DNA of 13,248 nucleotides from Nostoc sp. CHAB 5715. Its GTDB lineage: Bacteria > Cyanobacteriota > Cyanobacteriia > Cyanobacteriales > Nostocaceae. A model generated the notes under the pieces. That model saw only the letters and a program-made list of their open reading frames with translations. It was not told the origin of the DNA and made no database searches. The translations under genes and the position numbers were made by a program. Location: positions 1-13,248 of the forward strand of contig NZ_JAIVFR010000067.1 of assembly GCF_020829685.1 (NCBI RefSeq), given 5' to 3'. Below, in pieces: positions 7,151 to 13,248 of the stretch (position 1 is the stretch's first letter; each line of letters opens with the position of its first letter).

Positions 7151-7516
7151 TTATTCCTTGGTATTAAGAACTTTTTGGACTGCCTTTCGCAATTCACTTT
7201 CTTTTGGCGGTTTATTAATAAAGTTGACTGCCCCCAGGCTATAGCTTTGATTGCGTGCCCCTTCTTGGATATCGGCGGAAATGATGATGGTCGGAATTTT
7301 TAATTTTTTATCTTGCATAGCTTTCAGAAATTCCAACCCATTCATATCTGGCATTAGAAGATCCGCTAGTACACAATTTGGCTTATGGTTGTCAACCATT
7401 TCTAATCCCTCACGCCCATTAGTTGCTTCAATAATTTCATAACCATCGATTTGCAGAAACTTACGGATCATTCTGCGAGAAAAAGCTGCATCATCGATAA
7501 TCAAAACCATTGCCAT
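7151..7516 (-). CDS. cheY: CheY-like single-domain response regulator
   Basis: The 121-residue protein is a receiver domain with no output domain. It shows the acidic pair D8/D9, phospho-acceptor D52 in VLADLLMPDMNG, S80 in the Thr/Ser position and K102 followed by PP. It is expected to be phosphorylated by CheA and to act by protein contact. It is the first gene of the - strand block and is followed after 6 bp by cheC. An alternative start at the third codon (Met3) would shorten it by two residues. The region upstream is very AT-rich and holds the likely promoter. The motor or effector it controls is not in the window; in cyanobacteria this would usually be type IV pili or another motility or developmental output. 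Confidence 0.93.
   Translation of the reverse strand: MAMVLIIDDAAFSRRMIRKFLQIDGYEIIEATNGREGLEMVDNHKPNCVLADLLMPDMNGLEFLKAMQDKKLKIPTIIISADIQEGARNQSYSLGAVNFINKPPKESELRKAVQKVLNTKE
7155..7159 (-). promoter_or_regulatory. cheC ribosome binding site just ahead of the cheY stop
   Basis: On the - strand AAGGA overlaps the last codons of cheY, immediately before its TAA (7151-7153), and lies 10 nt before the cheC ATG. This points to coupled translation of the pair. Confidence 0.55.
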
Positions 7517-7766
7517 CAGTTTTGTCCTTTTGTACTTTAGCTTAATAATTCTTGATTTAGGTTAATTAGCCTACATTATTAATTAAAATGAATGAATTAA
7601 AAAATAAATAAATATAATTTTACAATTATCAATAATGATAGTTTCGGAAAAATTATCAAACTCGCTAAAATTATAATGCTGTGGAGCTAAATTTTTTAAT
7701 AATGGAAAATTTTAAAATTTGTTAAGTATTTGAAATTCGATCTAATTCCAGCTTTCCTTTTTAACT
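7517..7766. other. AT-rich promoter-side spacer of cheY
   Basis: There is no gene here. The first 120 bases upstream of cheY are extremely AT-rich (long TAATTATTAATTAAAA and AAAATAAATAAATATAA stretches) and probably contain the - strand promoter. No convincing -35/-10 pair stands out. Confidence 0.5.
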
Positions 7767-7950
7767 CATCCCCCGGCTTTACGCGGCGAGGATTTCGAGT
7801 CATTAGTCATTAGTTATTAGTCATTAGTAGTTATACGCGATATGAAAGTGTTTAATAATACTAATGACTATTGACCAATGACTAATGACCAAGACGACTT
7901 GGCGACAATTCCTCCCGTACATTGAAGGAACGGGCTTCCTTGTCGTCTTT
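7767..7950. repeat. Composite palindromic element between cheY and cheA
   Basis: Three parts sit together. The first is a hairpin-like stretch, ATCC ... CCGgctttacgCGG ... GGAT (7768-7793). The second is an inverted pair of heptad arrays: agtcatt units at 7798-7832 and ctaatga/ccaatga units at 7861-7890. The third is a nested stem at 7891-7949, with outer arms AAGACGAC/GTCGTCTT (7891-7898, 7942-7949), an alternative inner pairing CGACAA/TTGTCG (7903-7908, 7940-7945) and CCCGT/ACGGG (7914-7918, 7930-7934). The last part resembles the end structures of IS200/IS605-like elements (cctcccg...cgggcttcc), so the whole may be a non-autonomous palindrome-ended element or its relic. Confidence 0.5.
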
Positions 7951-8102
7951 CGGTGAAGCTAATGCAAAATTGTTGTGTGATGGATATCGGTTAGACAGTC
8001 GATTTCTCACAGGCTCATGCCATTAAGATACATTTTGAGGCATACCTGCTTGACATAGTTTGAGTAGTACCAAGGTTGGTAAAATTTGAGAAACTGACGT
8101 TA

Positions 8103-8142
8103 GCGTTCGCGCAGCGTCTCGTAGAGAAGCGGGGCGGAACGC
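8103..8142. repeat. Short dispersed palindromic repeat
   Basis: GCGTTC (8103-8108) and GAACGC (8137-8142) enclose a TCTC-gta-GAGA stem (8117-8127). The core cgcagcgtctcgtagagaag is a motif I know as widespread in Nostoc genomes. It lies inside a 70-codon - strand frame (8023-8235) that I could not assign to a family. The rest of 7951-8372 shows no gene I can support. Confidence 0.6.
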
Positions 8143-8289
8143 ACGTCGCATTATTTGCACTTGTAAAATTGTCTGTCTTGAGGACGACCATTCTTGAAAC
8201 TTTGAGTTGAATAGCAACGACAAAATTGCCTGCATTTTAACTATATCATTAAGGCAAATATTATGTATTCAGCCTGAAAAAAGACAAAC

Positions 8290-8309
8290 ATCTCTCTTTC
8301 GATAGAGAT
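8290..8309. promoter_or_regulatory. Inverted repeat in the cheA upstream region
   Basis: ATCTCT (8290-8295) and AGAGAT (8304-8309) are perfect arms 63-83 bp ahead of the cheA ATG. A possible -35 TTGCTG (8309-8314) and -10 TAGTAT (8331-8336), 16 bp apart, follow directly, so the dyad could be an operator. This is inference from position only. Confidence 0.3.
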
Positions 8310-8372
8310 TGCTGAGGTTAAATATTAAATTAGTATTAAAATAAGATATATAAATTTTTACTTTATTAACCA

Positions 8373-10559
8373 ATGGAGTTAAATGAAATTGACGATGATA
8401 TAGAAGCATTTCTCGTTGAAAGCTATGAGAACTTGAATCAAATTGAACGAGATATTATAGAGCTAGAGAAAGCATCAGAAGAAGGAGAAGCATTAGTTCG
8501 CATTTATCGCTCACTCCATACGCTTAAAGGAAATTGCGGCTTTTTACCGTTTCCTAATTTGGAATCACTTGCTCATGCTGGAGAGAATTTGCTCTCGTGC
8601 CTGCGCGATCGCCCGATCGCAATCACCCCTGAGATGATTAGTATTTTACTCCAAACAGTTGACGGCATTCGGCAAATCCTGTCTCAAATTCAAGCTACAA
8701 AGCATGAGGGCGATCGCGATTATTCAGCACTGATCGTGGCTCTAACCCGATTGTCAGAAACTAAACAGACTCCAAAACCCTCTCAATCGCATGAGCCTAT
8801 TGTTAATATACAAACGCCACAAATAGATACAGCAGGTAGTGATGTTGAGTCTCTCAATCACGAACTCACAGAAATATCAACTCCGACAACATCAGAATCT
8901 GCTTATATCCGAGTCAATGTTAATCTGCTAGATCAGATGATGAACCTAGTGGGTGAACTCGTTTTAGCCCGTAACCAGGTAATCGGATTTAGTACAAAAT
9001 TTAAGGATAATAGTTTTGCTGCTACTTGCCAGCACCTGAGCCTACTTACAGCCGAGTTGCAGGAATGGGTGATGAAAACTCGGCTGCAACCAATTAGTTC
9101 CATCTGGCAAAAGTTTCCTCGCGTCACCCGCGATTTAGCGATCGCTTCCGGTAAACAAGTTGAAGTGGAGATGGAGGGGGCAGATACTGAACTAGACAAA
9201 AGTATTATTGAAACAATTAAAGACCCCTTGACACACTTAGTACGCAACTGCATCGATCATGGAATTGAATTACCAGCCGAGCGGGTTGCTTGTGGAAAGC
9301 CAAGCTTAGGACGGCTATTTCTCAAAGCCTTTCACGAAAGCGGGAAAGTCAATATTGAAATTGGCGATGATGGTCGCGGCCTGAATTTAGAACGGCTGAA
9401 AGGGCGGGCGCAGCAACTTGGTTTAGTAAACGCTGTGCAGGCTGCAACCATGAGCGAGTCAGAAGCGATGAACTTAATTTTTTTACCGGGCTTCTCCACT
9501 GCTCAACAGGTGACTTACCTTTCCGGGCGAGGGGTTGGGATGGATATTGTCAAGAGTAATATTGAGAAGATTAACGGAACAGTTGAAATTTACAGCCAAC
9601 AAGGACAAGGAACAACCTTCAAAATCAAGATTCCGCTGACATTGGCAATTATTCCAGCATTGATTGTCAGCAGTGGCGGCGATCGCTATGCTATTCCCCA
9701 AGCTAGTCTACAAGAGCTAGTACGCCTAGAAGCACTCAATAGTATTGAGATATTATACGATGTGCCTGTGTATCGCTTGCGAGATAATCTTGTGCCATTG
9801 GTTTACCTCAATAAAGTGTTGCAACAAGATAGTGTCAGCAACTTAGAAACACTCAGTCTGGTAATTGTGGAAGTTGATAATTATCGCTTTGGACTGGTTG
9901 TAGACACAATTGAAGACATCCAAGACATTGTAGTTAAACCTTTGGGAAGACAGTTAAAGGCGCTATTCCTATTTGCAGGAGCCACCGTTTTAGGGGATGG
10001 CACAGTAGCATTAATTATTGATGTTGTTGGTCTGGCAAACCGAACTGGTATAATCGCCAAACAAAAGCAGTTGTTGAGCGAAAATGCTGCAAATAGCCAA
10101 GAGCAAGCAGGCTCACGCCAAACAATTTTGCTGTTTGAAGGGCCCCAAGGCGCACGTATGGGTATTCCAGTGGCGATCGCATTTCGGCTCGAAGAGATTC
10201 TTGCTTCTGCTGTCGAAAAAGTGGTTAATCAGCATGTCTTCCAGTCTTACGGTCAAATTCTGCCGCTAATTGATCTTCACAAGATATTTTGCGATCGCTT
10301 TAATGATCGGGCTTTGGCGACAGTTGCAGAAACGCTCCAGATAATTATTGTTTCTCCATACTCAGAACTCAGTGTTGGGCTAGTAGTCGATCGCATTCTT
10401 GATATTGTGGAAGAACCACTAACCATTAAAGGTATTCCTAGTAGACCTGGTGTGCTTTTCTGTGCTGTAATTCAAGGACAAATCACAGAAATTATTGACA
10501 TTGAGACTGTAATTCGGATTGCCAACCCTCATTTGCTGCAACTGGCTACTCATGGCTGA
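8373..10559 (+). CDS. cheA: Chemotaxis histidine kinase CheA with tandem CheW-like domains
   Basis: A 728-residue cytoplasmic kinase that autophosphorylates in receptor/CheW arrays and passes phosphate to CheY. Domain order: Hpt/P1 (about 1-110) with H49 in SLHTLKGN; an unstructured linker (about 130-175) in place of a recognisable CheY-binding P2 domain; P3 dimerisation helices (about 177-245, NLLDQMMNLVGELVLARNQ); P4 ATPase with N-box N292 in NCIDHG, G1 GDDGRG (331-336) and G2 GRGVGMD (385-391); P5 CheW-like (about 425-562); a linker; and a second CheW-like domain (about 582-725, from QTILLFEGPQGARMGIPV to EIIDIETVIRI). The N-box has Cys where Ala is usual. The start is set by the only ATG ahead of the Hpt domain; no Shine-Dalgarno is visible. 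cheW overlaps its end by 8 bp. Confidence 0.95.
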   Translation: MELNEIDDDIEAFLVESYENLNQIERDIIELEKASEEGEALVRIYRSLHTLKGNCGFLPFPNLESLAHAGENLLSCLRDRPIAITPEMISILLQTVDGIRQILSQIQATKHEGDRDYSALIVALTRLSETKQTPKPSQSHEPIVNIQTPQIDTAGSDVESLNHELTEISTPTTSESAYIRVNVNLLDQMMNLVGELVLARNQVIGFSTKFKDNSFAATCQHLSLLTAELQEWVMKTRLQPISSIWQKFPRVTRDLAIASGKQVEVEMEGADTELDKSIIETIKDPLTHLVRNCIDHGIELPAERVACGKPSLGRLFLKAFHESGKVNIEIGDDGRGLNLERLKGRAQQLGLVNAVQAATMSESEAMNLIFLPGFSTAQQVTYLSGRGVGMDIVKSNIEKINGTVEIYSQQGQGTTFKIKIPLTLAIIPALIVSSGGDRYAIPQASLQELVRLEALNSIEILYDVPVYRLRDNLVPLVYLNKVLQQDSVSNLETLSLVIVEVDNYRFGLVVDTIEDIQDIVVKPLGRQLKALFLFAGATVLGDGTVALIIDVVGLANRTGIIAKQKQLLSENAANSQEQAGSRQTILLFEGPQGARMGIPVAIAFRLEEILASAVEKVVNQHVFQSYGQILPLIDLHKIFCDRFNDRALATVAETLQIIIVSPYSELSVGLVVDRILDIVEEPLTIKGIPSRPGVLFCAVIQGQITEIIDIETVIRIANPHLLQLATHG

Positions 10560-11022
10560 ACAACAAATTTGCACATTTTTTCTCAAAGGAGTTTACTTTG
10601 GTATTGACGTGCAACACGTTCAAGAAGTGATTCGTCCACAAGCAACGACTCGTGTACCTTTGGCACCACCAGATATCTGTGGGTTGATTAATTTACGTGG
10701 ACAAATTATTACTGTCATCAATTTGCAGCGTCGATTAGAGATGAGCGAACCGCAGACACAATCAACTACAAAACTTGTAGATGCAGCCCAAGGATTTAAT
10801 ATCATTGTATGTTTTGATAATGAAATAGTTAGTCTGTCCGTTGATCGCGTGGGAGATGTTTTAGAGTTCGCACAAAACACCTTTCAACCCCCACCCGCAA
10901 CGTTAAAAGGTAGAATGCGTCAGATGCTAGCAGGAGCTTACCCGCTTCCAGACGGATTTCTGTTAGTTCTAGACGCCGAGAAAATTCTAGATGTTAATTT
11001 ACAGCAGTTTTCATGTATTTGA
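10552..11022 (+). CDS. cheW: CheW adaptor protein
   Basis: A 156-residue CheW, near the family norm. It couples receptor tips to the P5 domain of CheA in signalling arrays. Visible family features are FFLKGVYFGIDVQHVQEVIRP at the N-terminus, the core GLINLRGQIITVINLQRRL (about 44-62) and the second half IVCFDNEIVSLSVDRVGDVLEF. The ATG at 10552 overlaps the cheA TGA (10557-10559), indicating translational coupling; an in-frame TTG at 10519 would place 11 residues inside cheA and is less likely. The last six codons and the TGA (11020-11022) lie inside one copy of a 29-bp repeat (10999-11027), so the C-terminus QQFSCI may come from the repeat. Confidence 0.95.
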   Translation: MAEQQICTFFLKGVYFGIDVQHVQEVIRPQATTRVPLAPPDICGLINLRGQIITVINLQRRLEMSEPQTQSTTKLVDAAQGFNIIVCFDNEIVSLSVDRVGDVLEFAQNTFQPPPATLKGRMRQMLAGAYPLPDGFLLVLDAEKILDVNLQQFSCI

Positions 11023-11034
11023 ACCACATCTGTT

Positions 11035-11281
11035 GTAGGGGTAAAGCGCATTGCTCATTGGTGTCAACTTAAGCTAAAAATAGCTTAACTGTTGGCCTCC
11101 TCACCCGCCAGAGAATGAATTCTCTGGCTAATAGCTAAAGTCTACTGAAGTAGACTCAAGATTTTGGGGGATATTTAGTAATCTTTAGATTACTTTAGCT
11201 ATTAGCAAGGAACTTCAGTTCCTTGCGGGACATCGTTTTCACGTTAAGTTGACACCAATGAGCAATGTGCTTTACCCCTAC
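11035..11281. mobile_element. 247-bp MITE with 38-bp terminal inverted repeats
   Basis: The ends 11035-11072 (GTAGGGGTAAAGCGCATTGC...) and 11244-11281 are inverted copies over 38 bp with one mismatch. The interior is almost entirely hairpins: AAGCTA/TAGCTT (11071-11086); CCAGAGAAT/ATTCTCTGG (11108-11127); AGTCTACT/AGTAGACT (11139-11156); AGTAATCT/AGATTACT (11177-11194); CAAGGAACT/AGTTCCTTG (11206-11225). Four of these have 2-nt loops. AATAGCTAAAGT (11130-11141) also pairs with ACTTTAGCTATT (11192-11203), closing a larger fold. There is no reading frame. No duplication directly abuts its ends. It begins 13 bp after the cheW stop. Confidence 0.88.
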
Positions 11282-11345
11282 CGCGTGGTCTATTTACCTG
11301 AAAATAGCTGTAACTTACAGCGCTTTTCAAGTAATTGAACTACAC

Positions 11346-11373
11346 CACTCCCTACTCCCCACTCCCCACTCCC
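11346..11373. repeat. STRR heptads between two 29-bp repeat copies
   Basis: Four heptads, cactccc/tactccc, are the reverse complement of the gggagtg family at 257-284. They sit between the third and fourth 29-bp repeats. Confidence 0.9.
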
Positions 11374-11414
11374 CGTCTCATCTGTGGTCTAAATACCTGA
11401 AAAATGCTGTAAAT

Positions 11415-11816
11415 TTATTTGCAGCTACCATCCACACAGTATGCCGATTGATATGTATTAGAACGTTTACCAAAGATTGCATAGCGATTATCGCGGATTT
11501 GTTCGTAAAAGCGATCGCCTGCCCATTTCATCCCTGGTAAGGCTCGATAAGCGTCTACAAATATACTTCCTGCTGGCAATAATCGCCCAATTTCTTCAGC
11601 CGCATTACTACCTTGCCAACGTTTCTGAGGTTCATTGGCATCAATTAAAATCATCCCTTGTTCACAGTCTTGAGCTGTAATTCCCCACTTTAAAAGTGTT
11701 TGCTCATCTTGCATAGGACTGTAGCGAAACAGCTTTCCTTGGTCTAAGGTTTCTAGCAATTGCACTAGGGTAACGCAGAGATTACAATTGCCGTCGTAGA
11801 TTACGTAGTAATTCAT
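11415..11816 (-). CDS. DCC-family (DUF393) putative thiol-disulfide oxidoreductase
   Basis: A 133-residue cytoplasmic protein from the ATG at 11816. The family signature is at the N-terminus: YDGNCNLC, with the DxxCxxC motif at residues 8-13 of this start. The later conserved parts are also visible: a WQGSNAAEEI stretch (the usual 'G..A' helix), a PG region (ALPGMKW) and a C-terminal YAIFGKR segment. DCC proteins are thioredoxin-like and predicted to handle thiols, but few are characterised. A TTG 36 bp upstream keeps the frame open and is less likely as start. The chain ends in YCVDGSCK, two extra cysteines. It converges on cheW; its stop lies just outside a 29-bp repeat copy. Confidence 0.85.
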   Translation of the reverse strand: MNYYVIYDGNCNLCVTLVQLLETLDQGKLFRYSPMQDEQTLLKWGITAQDCEQGMILIDANEPQKRWQGSNAAEEIGRLLPAGSIFVDAYRALPGMKWAGDRFYEQIRDNRYAIFGKRSNTYQSAYCVDGSCK

Positions 11817-11952
11817 AAAAATAATTGAGTTGTAAGATGTATATAAATACAACTTTGGTATTTTAGCTTAAAAAACCGTGGCGATCGCTCTTGCCTGAGT
11901 AATGCACGCCTAAATAATCCGATTCACCTTAGCCAAAACAAAATTTAATTTG

Positions 11953-12405
11953 TCAAATATGCATAATGTCGTCTAGCTGAAGTTGTAAATTTGGTAAGAG
12001 TTCAGAATAAATAGTATCTCCTAAGCGATATTGTTGTTGCTCGTACACACCGTTAACTAACTGACAAACAGTAAAAGTGGGTTGTTTGGGATTCCCGATA
12101 AATTGCAAGCCACCCAAGCCACGAAAATCCACAATCCAATATTCTGGGATGTTAAGAAAAGCATATTCTAACCACTTAGGAACTTGGAAACTCCGATGGC
12201 TCAGTAGTCGGTGATATCCCAAACAAATACCAATGCTCCCGAATAACCAGTGCAGAAACACTAGCAAACCTAATGCTGACCAGGAGAAAAACCAAGGAGA
12301 CAGAAGTGCTAAAGCATGAAATGTAGCAAAAAATACTACATTCGTCCAACTGAGTTGAGGTGAGTTGCCTCTCTCAGGGGCGATCGCCCCAAAATTTGCG
12401 GTCAT
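11953..12405 (-). pseudogene. Chimeric frame: desaturase N-terminus joined to Uma2 C-terminus
   Basis: From the ATG at 12405 (AGGA eight bases ahead) the frame gives 150 residues; an upstream ATG at 12462 would add 19. The first about 80 residues look like a delta-9-type fatty acid desaturase start: SWTNVVFFATFHALALLSPWFF, two hydrophobic stretches, and the first histidine box in GYHRLLSHRSFQVPKWLEY. The HRxHH and HNxHH boxes are missing. From about 12165-12150 the sequence changes to the C-terminal part of a Uma2 (DUF820) protein: NIPEYWIVDFRGLGG, FIGNPKQPTFTVCQLVNGVYE and LLPNLQLQLDDI. The upstream catalytic Asp and Glu-x-Lys region of Uma2 is absent. Neither half should be active, and the frame stays open across the join. 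Most likely a deletion fused two genes; the product may or may not be made. Confidence 0.8.
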
Positions 12406-12454
12406 AAAAATTCCTGTTGATGGATGATGAAGCGATTTACTTTTTATCGGGCAT

Positions 12455-12469
12455 AATCCCATAGGGATT
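12455..12469. promoter_or_regulatory. Small dyad ahead of the desaturase-Uma2 frame
   Basis: AATCCC-ATA-GGGATT is a perfect 6-bp dyad 50-65 bp before the ATG at 12405. Its position between two divergent genes makes it a possible operator; nothing else supports this. Confidence 0.3.
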
Positions 12470-12506
12470 TACCCACCTTGTACACTAGTTCGTTACAGTA
12501 GGTAAA

Positions 12507-12521
12507 GCAAGTATCACTTAC
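12507..12521. promoter_or_regulatory. Distal TetR-type operator candidate
   Basis: GCAAGTATCACTTAC matches the proximal dyad at 12554-12568 in 12 of 15 positions. It retains both half-sites (GCAAGT and CACTT) at the same spacing. Its centre is 47 bp from the centre of the proximal site. Confidence 0.5.
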
Positions 12522-12553
12522 ATTTGTTATGCTAGCAGAACTCTAATCTTCCT

Positions 12554-12568
12554 GCAAGTGCCACTTGC
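12554..12568. promoter_or_regulatory. Proximal TetR-type operator candidate
   Basis: GCAAGTG-C-CACTTGC is a perfect 7+1+7 palindrome ending eight bases before the ATG of the TetR gene. A repressor bound here would overlap the leader and ribosome binding region, which suits autoregulation. Confidence 0.6.
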
Positions 12569-12576
12569 ATTTTTCT

Positions 12577-13248
12577 ATGTCGTCTCAACTCATTTCCACT
12601 CGTCAACGCCTAATTCAAGCTGCACTTGAGTTGTTTTCTGCTCAGGGAGTCAGCGCCACTACAACCCGCCAAATTGCTGAAAAAGCCGAAGTCAACGAAG
12701 TGACTCTATTTCGGAATTTTGGCAATAAGCATGGACTGCTTTTGGCTGTGCTGGAAGAGTCCGCAGCCTTCAAGGATTTAGGTGAATCGCTGGTGCGGCG
12801 GGCAACGCCTCCCGGCAATGTCTACCAAGCTCTTAAAGATTATGCAAGTGATAGCTTACATGCATTAGAACGAGTGCCAGAGTTTGTCCGGTCTGTGGTA
12901 GGTGAAGCCGACCAATTCCCGGCAGAAAATCGCCGCGCACTAGGCAGGGGAGTAACAGAGGCAAACCGCTATGTAGCTCAGTATTTAGCTACTGTAATCC
13001 AGCAAGGACACCTAAACACCTACTTACCGGCAGAAAAATTAGCCAGTTTACTAAATGGGATGATCTTGGGATATGCCGTAATTGAGTTCACTAGCGAATT
13101 TCACGAACTTTGGGAAGATAGGGATGATTTTCTCGAAAATTTGGTGGAGTTGTTTTTACATGGAGCCATGTCATCCTCAGCAGAACTAGCAACAAACTCC
13201 TTACAAGGAGGCTTGATTACCACAGAAGTAGCTGATTTGCCTGCTACT
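12577..13248 (+). CDS. TetR/AcrR-family transcriptional regulator, 3' end outside window
   Basis: The frame is open from ATG 12577 to the last base (224 codons, no stop). Residues about 8-58 form the TetR DNA-binding domain: TRQRLIQAALELF, then the helix-turn-helix TTRQIAEKAEVNEVTLFRNFGNK (28-51) and GLLLAVLEE. The effector-binding and dimerisation part (about 70-198) is helical and typical in length, ending near ELFLHGAMSS. About 26 more residues (SSAELATNSLQ...VADLPAT) follow and continue beyond the window; they look like a linker to a further domain or a long tail. The gene diverges from the desaturase-Uma2 frame and has two dyad operator candidates ahead of it. It probably represses itself and perhaps the divergent promoter, which once drove an intact desaturase. 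Confidence 0.9.
   Translation, partial: MSSQLISTRQRLIQAALELFSAQGVSATTTRQIAEKAEVNEVTLFRNFGNKHGLLLAVLEESAAFKDLGESLVRRATPPGNVYQALKDYASDSLHALERVPEFVRSVVGEADQFPAENRRALGRGVTEANRYVAQYLATVIQQGHLNTYLPAEKLASLLNGMILGYAVIEFTSEFHELWEDRDDFLENLVELFLHGAMSSSAELATNSLQGGLITTEVADLPAT

Larger units (their letters stand above)
10999..11412. repeat. Four 29-bp repeats in alternating orientation
   Basis: Copies lie at 10999-11027 (-), 11285-11313 (+), 11315-11343 (-) and 11384-11412 (+). In + orientation each reads GTGGT, variable, TAC, one variable base, TGAAAA, two variable bases, GCTGTAA. Hand counts give 25/29 identity between the first and fourth copies, 25/29 between the second and fourth, and 24/29 between the first and third. 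The two central copies sit back to back with one base between them, forming a 59-bp palindrome. The first copy runs over the cheW stop and the last ends two bases short of the stop of the convergent DCC-family gene. Confidence 0.85.

Noticed and set aside
8023..8235. A 70-codon - strand frame upstream of cheA
   Set aside because: A dispersed palindromic repeat lies inside it and the remaining sequence shows no recognisable family. It could be a decayed gene fragment.
10519..10551. Upstream TTG start for cheW
   Set aside because: The added residues (PTLICCNWLL) lie wholly in cheA and do not fit the CheW N-terminus; the ATG at 10552 does.

Overview
The window looks like a chromosomal segment of a filamentous, Nostoc/Anabaena-type cyanobacterium. 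The evidence is the frequent HIP1 octamer (GCGATCGC, more than a dozen copies in genes and spacers), the many heptanucleotide short tandem repeats in the spacers (gggagtg, agttagg, aatgacc and relatives), a pyrophosphatase of clearly cyanobacterial type, and abundant small palindromic insertion elements. Coding density is low for a bacterium: five spacers exceed 300 bp and nearly all are filled with repeats.

Layout. Bases 1-127 look like the right end of an IS200/IS605-type element. A long AT-rich spacer with STRRs, a terminator-like hairpin and a structured stretch then leads to a 61-aa single-span membrane protein (1285-1470). Next come three housekeeping or unknown genes on the + strand: inorganic pyrophosphatase ppa (GTG start at 1930), a DUF4340-type membrane-anchored protein (2548), and purU, formyltetrahydrofolate deformylase (3201). 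The following spacer (4056-4871) holds a dispersed repeat, a six-copy 63-bp tandem array and a 93-bp MITE.

The middle of the window is a chemotaxis-like signalling module split into two divergent blocks. On the - strand, cheY, a CheC-type CheY-P phosphatase and a PAS/HisKA/HATPase/REC hybrid histidine kinase run from 7516 to 4872. On the + strand, a CheA with two C-terminal CheW-like domains overlaps cheW by 8 bp. No receptor, CheR, CheB or CheD is present. The likely flow is: unseen receptor, CheW/CheA, CheY (P on D52), with signal removal by CheC. The hybrid kinase may feed in a second input.

Between cheW and a convergent DCC-family (DUF393) gene lies a compact palindromic complex: four copies of a 29-bp repeat in alternating orientation, enclosing a 247-bp MITE with 38-bp terminal inverted repeats. 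The inner part is bounded by a 7-bp direct repeat.

The right end carries a chimeric reading frame made of the N-terminus of a fatty-acid desaturase joined in frame to the C-terminus of a Uma2-type protein. Divergent from it is a TetR-family regulator that runs off the window. Two related dyad operators lie in the shared promoter region. I found no CRISPR array, tRNA, rRNA or complete transposase gene.
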